Shown: in pieces, positions 1 through 9,228 of the stretch
How positions within the stretch are numbered: the first letter of the stretch is position 1
Layout: every line of letters begins with the position of its first letter
Source: a bacterium
GTDB taxonomy: Bacteria; Methylomirabilota; Methylomirabilia; Methylomirabilales; 2-02-FULL-66-22
DNA length: 64,000 bases
Assembly: GCA_029580855.1 (NCBI GenBank)
Contig: JAKPQH010000082.1
Location: forward strand, 1-64,000
Direction: 5' to 3'
Notes under the pieces: model-generated
The model's database searches: none
Seen by the model: only the letters and a program-made list of their open reading frames with translations
Told to the model about the DNA's origin: nothing
Program-made: the position numbers and the translations under genes

Positions 1-142
1 CCACCGCACAGACGAACAGTCCCAGGTTGCGGCCGGCCACGAGGTACTCGGCCGCCGAGCGGCTGGCGGCTTTCTTCGTCCACAGCGTGAGCGCCACCAC
101 CGAGGCGAAGTAGGCGATAATGACCACGAGGTAGACGCTCAA
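1..142 (-). CDS. Sodium:solute symporter family protein, N-terminal part (runs off window)
   Basis: The first 47 residues are visible. A TTG start at 140-142 follows an AAGGAGG ribosome site about 8 bases upstream. The segment has a hydrophobic first helix (SVYLVVIIAYF) and then a basic loop with AAEYLVAGRNLG, which matches the conserved start of the SSS (solute:sodium symporter) family, where a 'Y/F..AGR' stretch precedes helix 2. It is the last gene of the long minus-strand block and could import a carboxylate, amino acid or polyol with sodium. The substrate cannot be read from this fragment. The family call is fairly secure, but only from the N-terminus. Confidence 0.7.
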   Translation of the reverse strand, partial: MSVYLVVIIAYFASVVALTLWTKKAASRSAAEYLVAGRNLGLFVCAV

Positions 143-321
143 AGGGCAACCCTCCTTGGCACTACCTTCACGAAACTGCCACAGAGGACTTGTGACCTAG
201 ACCTCGTGATCGTGGAGGGCGCTCGGGAATGAAGGGAACCAAGGTTCCAGCCCAAGAACAGGGGGCTCGGGCGATTGGAACGGCGGTGAGATCGTAGGCG
301 TTCAATACGCGTTGCATACTG

Positions 322-1212
322 TCAGGGGATTCGGAGCACAAGTATGCCCAGGACCGTCACCACTGCGCCGATGATGGTCCGGCGACTCGGCCACTTCCCA
401 AAACAGAGCAGTTCCATGAGAACGCTGAATAAAGGCGCTGTTGCCGATAGGGTACTGCCCAGCGCGACCCCGCCGTGCTTGATACCAAGGGTGTAAGACC
501 ATGGCCCAACCGCGCCCAACAGGCAGATTGCTGTCATCCGAAGAGTTTCGGTACGTAGCCCTCGCGTGACCTCTCTCCTTGCGCCGCGGGTCCACGGAGT
601 CAGCAGTAGCATCAGCCCACCGACAGGGAGCCGTAGCGCGGCTGCAGCCAGGGCCGACATAATCCCCACAGGCGCTTTCAACAGAAGGGCGCTGCCCGCC
701 CACGTTAAGGCGGCCAATCCGCCCAAGTGTGCCCCAGGCTTGAAAGTTCCCCCTACCAGCGGGTGGCGACGGCAGTCTGCCCCTTCGTGAATGATCCAGA
801 ATACGCCGAAGATCACGAGTCCGATGCCAATCCCTTGACTGATGCGCGCCACCTCGGAGAAAAGGAACACTCCCGCCAGCGCGGTGATAATGGGACTCGA
901 GATGCCGATTGTTAGCGCCGATGTCACGCCAAGGTAGCCGATGCTTCTGAAAAAGAACGTGTCGCCAATCACCTGTCCCAATACGATTGCCGCCCAAAGG
1001 GAGACCACCGCCCAGAGCGGCGTGGCGAGTATGTCGCCAGCCTCACCTCGAAGCACACAAACGCCGAGCAGGAGTCCGCCGCCGGTCAACGAACGAAGCG
1101 CGTTCAGGCTTCCGGGACTGATCGTGCCGGACAGTGTCCTGACAAGGACGCTGGTCGTGGCCCAACAGAGCCCGGCACCGAGGCCTCCCGCGATCCCGAG
1201 AAGTGTATTCAA
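322..1212 (-). CDS. EamA/DMT-family transporter
   Basis: This 296-residue protein has about ten hydrophobic segments in two repeated halves, the layout of drug/metabolite transporters with two EamA domains. The N-terminus (GLGAGLCWATTSVLVRTLSG) and the second-half motif around GAVGPWSYTLGIKHGGVALGS are typical. Members sit in the inner membrane and usually export amino acids or other metabolites. The start is TTG at 1210-1212, with GGAGG rather far upstream (about 12 bases). It lies about 100 bases downstream of the nitrilase-like gene on the same strand, so it may export a product of the island. The substrate is unknown. Confidence 0.85.
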   Translation of the reverse strand: MNTLLGIAGGLGAGLCWATTSVLVRTLSGTISPGSLNALRSLTGGGLLLGVCVLRGEAGDILATPLWAVVSLWAAIVLGQVIGDTFFFRSIGYLGVTSALTIGISSPIITALAGVFLFSEVARISQGIGIGLVIFGVFWIIHEGADCRRHPLVGGTFKPGAHLGGLAALTWAGSALLLKAPVGIMSALAAAALRLPVGGLMLLLTPWTRGARREVTRGLRTETLRMTAICLLGAVGPWSYTLGIKHGGVALGSTLSATAPLFSVLMELLCFGKWPSRRTIIGAVVTVLGILVLRIP

Positions 1213-1318
1213 TTACCGTTCGCACCTCCCACCAGAGCGGCGCGTCTTCGCCCTTGGCCGCATAGCCTCGGGAGTCGATCGGATGAAGAATCCGCCGACG
1301 CACTCCGTCTCCCGCCAT

Positions 1319-2182
1319 TTATCCCAAACGACCACGCACCCTGCGCTCCGCTTCGTTGTCGAGCAACAACTGGTACGTGCTCGGTCGCCGCCAGTACGGG
1401 TAGCGCTCCCGGCACTCCTCGCGCCTGGCCTGCACGCGGCCCAGATCGAGCGAAGCGACTGCAATGTCTTCGACTAGGTTCGGTACACGAACAACGTAGT
1501 CGCGGAGCCAAATGACGCCGCTGCCTCCCAGCCGCAGCATCGGGCCAGGACCGACGCGGTTGGCCACCACCACGTAGGCGTCGCTCACCGAGGAGGCGGC
1601 AATGCCGTAGGGCAACACGCAGTCGTGTACCGAGGCCCCCCAGCACATCGGCCAGAACAGAATCTCGACGCCCTTTAGCCCCATGATCCGGGGCACTTCG
1701 ACAGCGCACATATCGACGTCGATGGGCACGGCAATCCTCCCGATCGCCGTATCGAAAACCGGGTATTCGCCCGGGCCCGGCTGGATCCCAAACTCGACTT
1801 CGGCCTTCCCGGCTGCCTGCTCTGGACAATCCTTCCGTAGTCTTGCCAGCAGAGTTCCATCCGGGGCGATCAATCCTGACGTGTTATAGTAATGCCCATC
1901 CTCCCCGCGCTCCACGAGCGTTCCAGGAACGATATACACGCCCAACTCTTTCGCCTTCTTGCAGAACAGATCGAACGTTGGTCCGGGAACCGGTTCCGCC
2001 AGTGGTCGAAGCCGCTCGCTTTCCCCTGTGGCGGGATTCCCCGTCATCCAGAATTCAGGCAAACAAACCGCCTGGGCGCCCTCGCGCGCGGCCTGCTCGC
2101 AGAAACGCAACGCCTTCCGTCTGTTCGCTTCGAGGTCTGGGGTTGTCTCGAACTGGACAGCTGCCACCTTCACGTCTCGCAT
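1319..2182 (-). CDS. Nitrilase-superfamily (carbon-nitrogen hydrolase) homologue with altered nucleophile position
   Basis: This 287-residue protein has the nitrilase alpha-beta-beta-alpha fold signature: N-terminal KVAAVQFET, the catalytic Glu43 in LPEFW and the catalytic Lys117 in RLRKDCP. Family members hydrolyse amides or nitriles with a Glu-Lys-Cys triad. At the nucleophile elbow, where the usual motif is 'G-I-x-I-C-x-D', this protein reads IAVPIDVDMC, so Asp155 falls on the Cys position and the nearest Cys is four residues later (C159). Either the alignment shifts locally or the enzyme is not a standard amidase. ATG at 2182 follows AGGAGG. It sits directly after the polyamine-type ABC genes, which suggests an amide or amine-derived substrate. 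Confidence 0.85.
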   Translation of the reverse strand: MRDVKVAAVQFETTPDLEANRRKALRFCEQAAREGAQAVCLPEFWMTGNPATGESERLRPLAEPVPGPTFDLFCKKAKELGVYIVPGTLVERGEDGHYYNTSGLIAPDGTLLARLRKDCPEQAAGKAEVEFGIQPGPGEYPVFDTAIGRIAVPIDVDMCAVEVPRIMGLKGVEILFWPMCWGASVHDCVLPYGIAASSVSDAYVVVANRVGPGPMLRLGGSGVIWLRDYVVRVPNLVEDIAVASLDLGRVQARREECRERYPYWRRPSTYQLLLDNEAERRVRGRLG

Positions 2183-2257
2183 GTGCTTCCTCCTGGTAAT
2201 TGTCCGGCCGACCGTTCGGACCTCTCCGCTTCGGCCTGCCGTGTCCCTTGAGAGCGC

Positions 2258-3106
2258 TTACGTCGACGACACCGTCCGCCTGTCCGATTTCAGGCGCCTT
2301 GCGCGTGCGTTGTTCAAAACAACCAGCAGCAGAACGGACGCGGTGATCGCCACCAGCAGCGTCGAGATGGAAGAAATGATCGGGTTAATCTCGAACTTCA
2401 AAGAATCGAACATCAGTTTGGGCACGGTGGCGGTCTCGGTCTTCACCAAGAAGATCGAGACGATGACCTCGTCGAAAGAGATGATGAAGGCGAACAGGAT
2501 TCCGCTGAGTATCGAAGGCCGAATCAGCGGCAGCACCACGAACCACGTAGCCCGGACCGGATCGGCCCCCAGTGTGAGGGCGGCGTCGTAGTAGTTCCGT
2601 TCGAGATCGGCAAGGGCGGACGAAATGAGGATGATGACGAAGGGCAACGCCATGCACACGTGCCCCAGGACCACCCCCATGTAGGTCCCCAACAGTCCCC
2701 AACGGGCATATCCCAGATACATCGCAACAGCGGCAATGATCGGCGGCACCATCATCGGAATGAGCAGGATAACTTGTAGAACCTTCCGACCTTTGCGGGC
2801 GCTCCGAGCGAGGCCCAGGGCCGCCAACAGGCCCAGCGCCACGGCGAGGAGCGTTGTTCCCACGGCGATGCGGACACTGTTCCACGCGGCGGCGAGCCAT
2901 TTCGCGCTCTGGAAGAACTCCGTATACCAGCGGAGTGATAGCGCGGGCGGCGGGAAACTCAGGTAATCCACCGCGCTGAACGACATGATGCCTACGATGA
3001 TGACAGGGATCAGGATGTAGAGAAAAACGATTGTGCAAAACGCCCAAAGCCAGATAGGGGGTGACGACCACCCCCGGGGCCGCAATCTTGCCGCACGCTC
3101 TGTCAT
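2258..3106 (-). CDS. ABC transporter permease, spermidine/putrescine type (PotC-like)
   Basis: A 282-residue integral membrane protein with six predicted helices and the binding-protein-dependent permease EAA loop (YYDAALTLGADPVRATWFVVLPLIRPSI, about residues 185-212), which docks on the ATPase. Overall similarity is to PotC, the second permease of polyamine importers. Its ATG overlaps the stop of the upstream permease by four bases (ATGA), showing translational coupling. It is the last gene of a four-gene importer (binding protein, ATPase, two permeases). The exact substrate within the polyamine/opine/amino-acid class is not determinable from the permease. Confidence 0.9.
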   Translation of the reverse strand: MTERAARLRPRGWSSPPIWLWAFCTIVFLYILIPVIIVGIMSFSAVDYLSFPPPALSLRWYTEFFQSAKWLAAAWNSVRIAVGTTLLAVALGLLAALGLARSARKGRKVLQVILLIPMMVPPIIAAVAMYLGYARWGLLGTYMGVVLGHVCMALPFVIILISSALADLERNYYDAALTLGADPVRATWFVVLPLIRPSILSGILFAFIISFDEVIVSIFLVKTETATVPKLMFDSLKFEINPIISSISTLLVAITASVLLLVVLNNARARRLKSDRRTVSST

Positions 3107-3960
3107 GCCGTCCGCCGGTGGAGAGTTTCGAGGCCGAAGAACCGATCAAAAGCTAGCATGAAGACCACGGTACAGAACAAGAGCACGAGGCTGATGGCCG
3201 AACCGTATTGCCAGTCGAGATAGCTGAACATCTGGCGATCGATCAGGCTCGAAACCATGAGGGTCTGCGGACCACCCAGGAGCATCGGAGTAACGTAGAA
3301 ACCGAGTCCCTGGACGAATACGAGCAGCACGCCAGCAGCCACGCCGTTGAGACTTAGCGGTAGCGTCACTCGTAGGAACGTCTGGGTCGGCGTGGCCCCC
3401 AAGGTCACCGCCGCAGCGACAAGATTGGAATCGATGGCCTTCAAGGATGCGTAAATCGGGAGGATCACGAAAGGGAGGAGGATATGCACCATCCCCACAC
3501 TGACGGCAACCTGGTTGTACATGAGGCGGATGGGCTGGTTCAGTACGCCGAGCGCCATAAGTGTCTGATTGACCAGACCAAACCGCTGCAGCAGCACCAT
3601 CCAGGAGTAGGTTCGCACCAAAATGCTGATCCAGAACGACATGACAATCACAGCCATCAGGATCATCGCGGTTCGCGCCCGGACCTGGGCGATCAGGTAC
3701 GCCACCGGGTAGCCGATCGCGAGGGTAAGAGCCGTGACGATCACCGAGGTCTCGACGGTTCGTAGGAGGGTTTCCACGGCCAGCTCGTCGGCGGCGAGAC
3801 GCGCGAACTGACGCAGCGAGACGCCCTTGTCCACGAAACTCTGGGGAATCAAGAGGGCCAAAGGGTAGAAATAAAAGATTAGCAGGAAAGCGAGCGCAGG
3901 GAGGATTAGGAGGAATGGACAGACAGCTCCACTACGTTTCCCCACGTCGCTGTCGCTCAT
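3103..3960 (-). CDS. ABC transporter permease, spermidine/putrescine type (PotB-like)
   Basis: A 285-residue permease with six helices. The EAA-type loop reads NLVAAAVTLGATPTQTFLRVTLPLS around residues 180-205, and the start of helix 1 (FLLILPALAFLLIFYFYPLALLI) resembles PotB. It pairs with the PotC-like permease to form the membrane channel of the importer. Its ATG overlaps the end of the ATPase gene by four bases, and its own end overlaps the next permease by four bases, so the three genes form one tightly coupled operon. Confidence 0.9.
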   Translation of the reverse strand: MSDSDVGKRSGAVCPFLLILPALAFLLIFYFYPLALLIPQSFVDKGVSLRQFARLAADELAVETLLRTVETSVIVTALTLAIGYPVAYLIAQVRARTAMILMAVIVMSFWISILVRTYSWMVLLQRFGLVNQTLMALGVLNQPIRLMYNQVAVSVGMVHILLPFVILPIYASLKAIDSNLVAAAVTLGATPTQTFLRVTLPLSLNGVAAGVLLVFVQGLGFYVTPMLLGGPQTLMVSSLIDRQMFSYLDWQYGSAISLVLLFCTVVFMLAFDRFFGLETLHRRTA

Positions 3961-5060
3961 GGTTCGGCCCTCGGTGCCACCTCGGCGGTCCCGCGCGGCA
4001 GCAGCCGGCAGTGATCGTCATGCCACCCGATCTGTACTGCAGTGCCGACCGCGAGTATCCCCTTGGCCCCCGTGATCTGTTCCTTGACCGCGATGCGAAG
4101 CTCCGGCCCGACCGTAACGAGGTACTTCACGGTCTCCCCCAGGTAGATGACGTTCTCAATGTGGCCTTCCAGTCTGCGCGTATCCACGGGGAGCGCCGTA
4201 CCGATCACGACCTTCTCCGGCCGCACCACAAAGACTAGCCCACCACCAGCAAGCCATCCCTCGGGAGCCACGTAGGAGATCCGGACGCCCCCTGCCAGCT
4301 CCACCAGGCATTTGGAATCCGTTCGCCCCAACAGATTAGCGGCCAGGAGATTTGACTCGCCGATGAAGTCGGCCACGAAGGGATTCCGGGGGTGTTCGTA
4401 GAGGGACTCGGGCCGGTCAATTTGCTCGATGCGGCCGAGGTTCATGACGGCAATTCGGTCGGCCAGGGTCAGGGCCTCTTCCTGATCGTGGGTGACATAA
4501 ACCATGGTGAGTCGAAGCTGCGTCTGGATTCGCTTGATTTCGAGCTGCATGGCCGACCGGAGTTTCTTGTCGAGAGCGCCCAGTGGTTCGTCCATGAGAA
4601 CGAGGGGCGGCTTGAACACCAGCGCGCGGGCTAGGGCCACCCGTTGCTGCTGTCCACCGGAAAGCTGGGTTGGGTATCGCTCTCCATAACCCTCTAGCTG
4701 GACAATCCGGAGGATATCCTCCACCATTGCAGCGATCTCCCCCTTGCTCCAAGACCGCCGCATCTTTAATGGAAAAGCAATGTTATCCTTGACCCGCATA
4801 TGGGGAAACAGCGCATAGTTCTGGAAAACCATGCCCAATCCCCGCCGGTGGGGAGGGACTCCGGAGAGTTCCACCCCCTCCACCCAGATCTCTCCCGCGG
4901 TCGGGATCTCGAGGCCCGCGAGCGTCTTCAGGATGGTCGTCTTGCCAGAACCACTGGGACCCAGAAGAACCAACATCTCCCCGCGGGCCAACTCGAGGCT
5001 CACATCACGGACCGCCCAGACATCGCCGTACCGCTTGGAAATCTTGTTCAATTTGAGCAT
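3957..5060 (-). CDS. ABC transporter ATP-binding protein, polyamine type (PotA-like)
   Basis: A 367-residue ATPase with Walker A GPSGSGKT (34-41), Q-loop FQNYALFPH (80-88), signature LSGGQ (133-137), Walker B LVLMDE (153-158) and a C-terminal TOBE region (about 250-360), the architecture of PotA/FbpC-type importers. It powers the two permeases encoded just downstream. The ATG at 5060 has its AAGGAGG site about 20 bases away, unusually far. An in-frame ATT codon lies at better spacing, so the true start could be eight or so residues upstream; I kept the ATG. The binding protein gene lies about 260 bases upstream on the same strand. Confidence 0.92.
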   Translation of the reverse strand: MLKLNKISKRYGDVWAVRDVSLELARGEMLVLLGPSGSGKTTILKTLAGLEIPTAGEIWVEGVELSGVPPHRRGLGMVFQNYALFPHMRVKDNIAFPLKMRRSWSKGEIAAMVEDILRIVQLEGYGERYPTQLSGGQQQRVALARALVFKPPLVLMDEPLGALDKKLRSAMQLEIKRIQTQLRLTMVYVTHDQEEALTLADRIAVMNLGRIEQIDRPESLYEHPRNPFVADFIGESNLLAANLLGRTDSKCLVELAGGVRISYVAPEGWLAGGGLVFVVRPEKVVIGTALPVDTRRLEGHIENVIYLGETVKYLVTVGPELRIAVKEQITGAKGILAVGTAVQIGWHDDHCRLLPRGTAEVAPRAEP

Positions 5061-5323
5061 TGCATCCGTGGATGTAATAATCTCCTCCTTGGGGTGCCGG
5101 TTGGATCAATGGGCGTTCAATCTTGGGAATTCGTCCCCGCAAAGTTGCACAACTCTGCCCTGCAGGCGTTGTCCCAGCGAACATCACCGTCGGCGATCGG
5201 CAGCACCCAAACCTTTCTCCCGGTAAGGGACTGCGCCGTTTCCGATGTGCGAATCAACCGGCGGGCCGATGGACCCCGGTCCGCCGGTTTTCGCCCTAGC
5301 CCAAGCCCAGCAAAAAAACGATC

Positions 5324-6370
5324 CTACTTCTTCGAGACCCACTGCATATACTGCTCACCCAACTGCTTGTATCGGGTGGACCAGTACTCATCATCGAGCC
5401 AGATCTGCCTCTTTACGTTGTCTGGGTGCGTAGGCATGAGGGGCTGGATTTCCGGAGGCATGAACTTGATGGCGTTCGGATTGATTGGGCCGTACTTCAT
5501 GGTCTTCGAGAAGATCGCCTCTCGTTCCGGCTCCAAGACAAAATTGAGGAATTGGTGCACAGCATTCTTGTCTCCAACGTTCTTGGGAATGGCCCAGTAG
5601 TCAATGTTCAGGTACCCATCTTGAAATTCAATCTCCACAGGGACGCCCTTATCCTTTGCGGCCAAAGCACGACCGACGTAGTAGTGCCCCAGATACACCT
5701 CCTTGTCGACCAACGATTGAGTCTGCTGTGCCCCAGTCTTGTAAAACACTGAAACCGATGGCTTGATCTCGTCCAGCTTCTTATAGGCTCTCGGGAGGTC
5801 CAACGGATAGATCTTATCAAATGATACGCCATCTGCCATAAGAGCAGCTTCGAGCATCCCGTATGCCGAGAATCCCTTGATCCCACGCGGGCCGGGGAAT
5901 TTCTTGGCATCGAAAAATTCCCTCATGCTCTTGGGGCCCCCCGCTGGAAAGAACTGCTTGTTGTAAGCGATCACCGTTGATAAGACATACGCGCCTATGA
6001 TGAACTCTTTCTTTGCCTCTGCGACAGCGTACTTTGCGTTCGGGATCTTTGCGTAGTCGATCGGTAGAAGGTATCCGTCCTTGCTTAGCAGTAGGCTCTC
6101 CACCGCTGACATGCCACACACCAAATCGATGTCTGGCGTATTCTGCATCACCTGCGCCTTAATCTTCGCAGTTTGTTCTGATCCGGCCTCTGTCACCTTC
6201 ACCTCGATGCCCGTTTTCTCTGTGAAGGGCTTGAAGAAAGCGTCGGTTTGCGTCTGCGTCATCAATCCGCCCCACGTCGAGATCGTGATCGAGCGTGAGG
6301 CCGCAGTCGCGACTGTCGGCACCGCGAGTACCACCATGATGAGAAGAACAAGTATGGAGCGCATTTTCAT
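5324..6370 (-). CDS. Extracellular substrate-binding protein, spermidine/putrescine type
   Basis: This 348-residue periplasmic protein begins with a clear Sec signal (MKMRSILVLLIMVVLAVPTV, cleavage near ATAA-SRS). The mature start SITISTWGG is typical of PotD-like and related solute-binding proteins. The body contains the family patterns DIDLVCGMSAVESLLL and NVGDKNAVHQFLNFVL. I moved the start to the ATG at 6370 because the signal peptide begins there and GAAAGGTGG precedes it; the longer reading frame adds an implausible 51-residue leader. It is the receptor of the PotABC-like system that follows. The 330-base region upstream contains a 20-base palindrome that may be its operator. Confidence 0.9.
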   Translation of the reverse strand: MKMRSILVLLIMVVLAVPTVATAASRSITISTWGGLMTQTQTDAFFKPFTEKTGIEVKVTEAGSEQTAKIKAQVMQNTPDIDLVCGMSAVESLLLSKDGYLLPIDYAKIPNAKYAVAEAKKEFIIGAYVLSTVIAYNKQFFPAGGPKSMREFFDAKKFPGPRGIKGFSAYGMLEAALMADGVSFDKIYPLDLPRAYKKLDEIKPSVSVFYKTGAQQTQSLVDKEVYLGHYYVGRALAAKDKGVPVEIEFQDGYLNIDYWAIPKNVGDKNAVHQFLNFVLEPEREAIFSKTMKYGPINPNAIKFMPPEIQPLMPTHPDNVKRQIWLDDEYWSTRYKQLGEQYMQWVSKK

Positions 6371-6700
6371 TGTGGGCCACCTTTCTCGTCCACTCCACCT
6401 AACGCGAAACCCATCTGAAGACATTGTCAGTTCACGCGAGGATACAATTTTCCTGGCCGGGCAACACGCCTGAGTCCACCACCCCCTTTCGCCATACTTC
6501 GCCCCCTCAGTTACAGGCGCCACTCTACGGGGAAACGATATCCGAGCCGGCAGGGAGCGAATTCGCTCCCTTCAGAACCCCGAAACCCAGCTCCGTTAGC
6601 CTGGCCGACGTGTTCAACCAACCACGGCAGATCCTGCACCCAAACCCTCAACGCACGAATGATTAGTTCATGCACGCCAAGACGATCGTAATGCCTCTTT
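6371..6700. other. Intergenic region upstream of the binding-protein gene
   Basis: No convincing gene is seen in these 330 bases between the aminotransferase end and the binding-protein start. The one clear structure is the palindrome at 6552-6571, annotated separately. The region should carry the promoter for the binding protein and PotABC-like genes. I could not identify -35/-10 or sigma-54 elements with confidence. Confidence 0.4.
6552..6571. promoter_or_regulatory. Perfect 20-base palindrome, possible operator
   Basis: The sequence AGGGAGCGAATTCGCTCCCT reads identically on both strands. It lies about 180 bases upstream of the binding-protein gene and 130 bases past the aminotransferase stop. 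Perfect dyads of this size usually bind a dimeric repressor or activator. An alternative is a terminator hairpin (8-bp stem, AATT loop) for the aminotransferase gene, but no T-tract follows on the minus strand, which makes an operator slightly more likely. Confidence 0.4.
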
Positions 6701-8011
6701 TTATGTCGCGATTTGCTTCAGGCCTCCCTCGAGAATCCTCAGGCCCTTGGCGACCTGTTCGGCCGTAATAGTCAACGGCATCAGGGTCCGAATGTTGTTT
6801 CCTAAGGTTCCACAGTCCACGATGATCAGGCCGTGCTCCCGGCAATAGGCCGTGAGCTTCTTCGCCGCGTCGGCGGCCGGCTTCTTGGAGGTGCGATCCG
6901 TGACCAGTTCGAGGGCCAGCATGGGACCCAAGCCCCGCACCTCACCGATGATTGCGTAGCGATGGTGGAATGCTAGCAGTTCCTTCCGCACATCCTGACC
7001 CAATTTCTCGGCTTTCTCCAGGAGACCCTCGCTTTCCAGCACCGCAAGCACCGCAAGGGCCGCACGACAAGCCAGAGGATTGCCGGCAAACGTCCCGCCC
7101 AGCCCGCCGGTGTGGACAGCGTCAAGAACCCTGTCCGTCCCGGTCACGGCACCGAGCGGCAGGCCACCGCCTAAGGATTTCGCCGAAGTCACGATGTCGG
7201 CTTCCACATCAAAGTGGTGCAAGGCAAACATCTTTCCTGTGCGACCGAAGCCACTCTGCACTTCGTCAACGATCATTACGATACCGTGTTGGTCACACAC
7301 CTTGCGGACCTGAGCCAGGTAGCCTGGGGGTGGTGTGATGAATCCCCCCTCCCCTTGGATTGGCTCCAGGATGATGGCCGCCACCTCGTCTGCGTCGATG
7401 TGGTGCTTGAAGAAGTCCTCCTCGAAATAGGTCTCGCCGCAGTACACCTTGCACTGGGGAAACGCCAAGCCCCAGGGACAGCGATAGCAGTACGGGAAGT
7501 GCGCTCGGTAGACGGCCGGTGCCGTGGCCCCGAGGTGCAGCTTATAGGGCCGCACCTTACTGGTCAGACTCATCGTCAGATAGGTCCGGCCGTGGAAGGC
7601 GTTATCGAAGCAGACCACTCCGGGGCGCCGCGTGTGATACCGGGCGATTTTAATGGCATTCTCCACGGCCTCGGCGCCGGAGTTGACAAACATCGTCTTC
7701 TTCTCGCCTCGGCACGGGATCAGTTGGTTCAGTCGCTCAGCGAGTTGGATGTACGGCTCGTACATCATGACGTGGAAGCAGGGGTGGAGATAAGCGTCGA
7801 GCTGCTCCCGAATGGCGGCAACCACCTTGGGGTGCCGATGGCCTACATTGTTGACGCCGATACCTCCGGCAAAGTCGATATACTCCCGGCCGTCTACATC
7901 AGTCAGAAGCGCGCCCTCCGCTCTTGTAATGAAGAGCGGGTGAATGTTTGCAACTCCACGTGGTACTGCACGGTTACGCCGTTCGGTCAATCGTGCGGTT
8001 ATGTCGGCCAC
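6701..8011 (-). CDS. Class III aminotransferase, 4-aminobutyrate/acetylornithine-like
   Basis: A 436-residue PLP enzyme of the GabT/ArgD class. It shows SGAEAVENAIK (111-121), the PLP aspartate motif VDEVQSGFGRTG (248-259) and the Schiff-base lysine K278 in TSAKSLGGGLPLG. It should transfer an omega- or alpha-amino group from a substrate such as GABA, ornithine or a related diamine product to 2-oxoglutarate or pyruvate. The GTG start at 8009-8011 has AAGGAG six bases upstream. An insertion with several Cys (CYRCPWGLAFPQCKVYCG, 175-192) is seen in one GabT subgroup. Position between an FAD amine oxidoreductase and a polyamine-type importer suggests it handles the amino acid released by the opine-like pathway. 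Confidence 0.88.
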   Translation of the reverse strand: MADITARLTERRNRAVPRGVANIHPLFITRAEGALLTDVDGREYIDFAGGIGVNNVGHRHPKVVAAIREQLDAYLHPCFHVMMYEPYIQLAERLNQLIPCRGEKKTMFVNSGAEAVENAIKIARYHTRRPGVVCFDNAFHGRTYLTMSLTSKVRPYKLHLGATAPAVYRAHFPYCYRCPWGLAFPQCKVYCGETYFEEDFFKHHIDADEVAAIILEPIQGEGGFITPPPGYLAQVRKVCDQHGIVMIVDEVQSGFGRTGKMFALHHFDVEADIVTSAKSLGGGLPLGAVTGTDRVLDAVHTGGLGGTFAGNPLACRAALAVLAVLESEGLLEKAEKLGQDVRKELLAFHHRYAIIGEVRGLGPMLALELVTDRTSKKPAADAAKKLTAYCREHGLIIVDCGTLGNNIRTLMPLTITAEQVAKGLRILEGGLKQIAT

Positions 8012-8063
8012 TCCGATCTCCTTGCGTTCAGAAATTCTTGAGGGTAAGTCTTTCGCATTGCGT

Positions 8064-9200
8064 TTAGGACGTCGTCACCCCATCGGGTCGCTGCCCAGCG
8101 AACCGTCTAAGGCTAAATGGATCCAACGGCATATACGGTTGTTTCCCTGTTATCAATTCCGCCATCAACTGGCCCGTGGCTGGCCCTTGGATCATGCCTC
8201 GCTTTCCATGACCGGTCGCGAGACAGAAGCCCTTGGGTTCCTCCATAAGCTGGATGATCGGATAGTTGTCCGATGTAAACGGTCGAAGGCCAGCCCAGGT
8301 TCGGATGACCTGCAGGTTGCGGAGTCGAGGATAGTATTGAAGGATAGTCCGTGCGAAATGGCTAATAGTCTCTACCGTCACGCGCTTGTCGAATCCGACA
8401 CTCTCTGCCGTGCTGCCAATCAAAACGTTGCCCCGACGAGTCTGCGTAGCGCTGATCTCGGTGCCCAGCACGACGCTCCGCATGAATCGTGGGACGGGCT
8501 CTGTGAGTAGGATCTGTCCCCGCGCTGGGAAGACCGGAATCTTTACGCCAGCCATCGCGCCGATCTCCGGCGACCAGGCCCCCGCGGCGTTGACGACGAA
8601 CTCGCAGGCGATATCCCCTGCACTTGTTTGAACCATCTGCACCCGCCCCTGGTCACACGCGATCCCGTGCACGCTGGTGCCAAAGAGAAGCGTTGCGCCA
8701 TGCCGCCGGGCCCCCAGCCCCAAGGCTTGGGTGGCTAGCATGGGATTCACAAAACCTTGAAGCGGACAGAAGACACCACCCAAAATCCGGTCAGAGACCA
8801 GGGCGGGCTCACAGGCGCGCACGCCTTTCGGATCAAGCCACTCAACCGGAACATCGTGTGCGGCGTATCCCTCGTAGGCGCGACGCGCAACCTCAAGCTC
8901 CTTCTCCGTTTCAGCAACGACGAGACCCCCGCACCGCTGGTACTCAATGTCCAGACCGGTCTGCTCTCTCAGCGAAAGATAGGAGTCGGCGCTGAAGCGC
9001 GAGAGGCCAAAGAATGGTCCCGGAGCCAACTCGAAAATTGTAAATACAGTTACGAGTCCCACGTTTGCCCCGGAGGCCTCTTGGGCAAGCCCGCGCCGCT
9101 CGACAAGCGTCACCCGTCTTCCGGCATTCGCGAGATAGAACGCGGTCGCTGTGCCGATCACGCCACCGCCGATTACCACCACATCTGCCGTCATTCGCAT
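8064..9200 (-). CDS. FAD-dependent amine/D-amino-acid oxidoreductase (DadA/HcnC/OoxB-like)
   Basis: A 378-residue DAO-family flavoprotein with the N-terminal dinucleotide-binding motif VVVIGGGVIGTATAFYLA (about 5-22) and a C-terminal GxxPxxxD-like FAD-contact region (WAGLRPFTSDNYPII). Relatives include D-amino-acid dehydrogenase, the beta subunit of opine oxidases, HcnC and D-hydroxyproline dehydrogenase. I chose the ATG at 9200 because GGAGGG lies six bases upstream; the longer frame adds a charged leader. The gene follows the DppBC-like permeases by 28 bases. With the two genes at 13015-14718 it could form a three-subunit (alpha, beta, gamma) opine or imino-acid dehydrogenase, although the transporter genes separate them. 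Confidence 0.85.
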   Translation of the reverse strand: MRMTADVVVIGGGVIGTATAFYLANAGRRVTLVERRGLAQEASGANVGLVTVFTIFELAPGPFFGLSRFSADSYLSLREQTGLDIEYQRCGGLVVAETEKELEVARRAYEGYAAHDVPVEWLDPKGVRACEPALVSDRILGGVFCPLQGFVNPMLATQALGLGARRHGATLLFGTSVHGIACDQGRVQMVQTSAGDIACEFVVNAAGAWSPEIGAMAGVKIPVFPARGQILLTEPVPRFMRSVVLGTEISATQTRRGNVLIGSTAESVGFDKRVTVETISHFARTILQYYPRLRNLQVIRTWAGLRPFTSDNYPIIQLMEEPKGFCLATGHGKRGMIQGPATGQLMAELITGKQPYMPLDPFSLRRFAGQRPDGVTTS

Positions 9201-9228
9201 GCACACCCTCCGGCGTTCTCTTTCGGAA

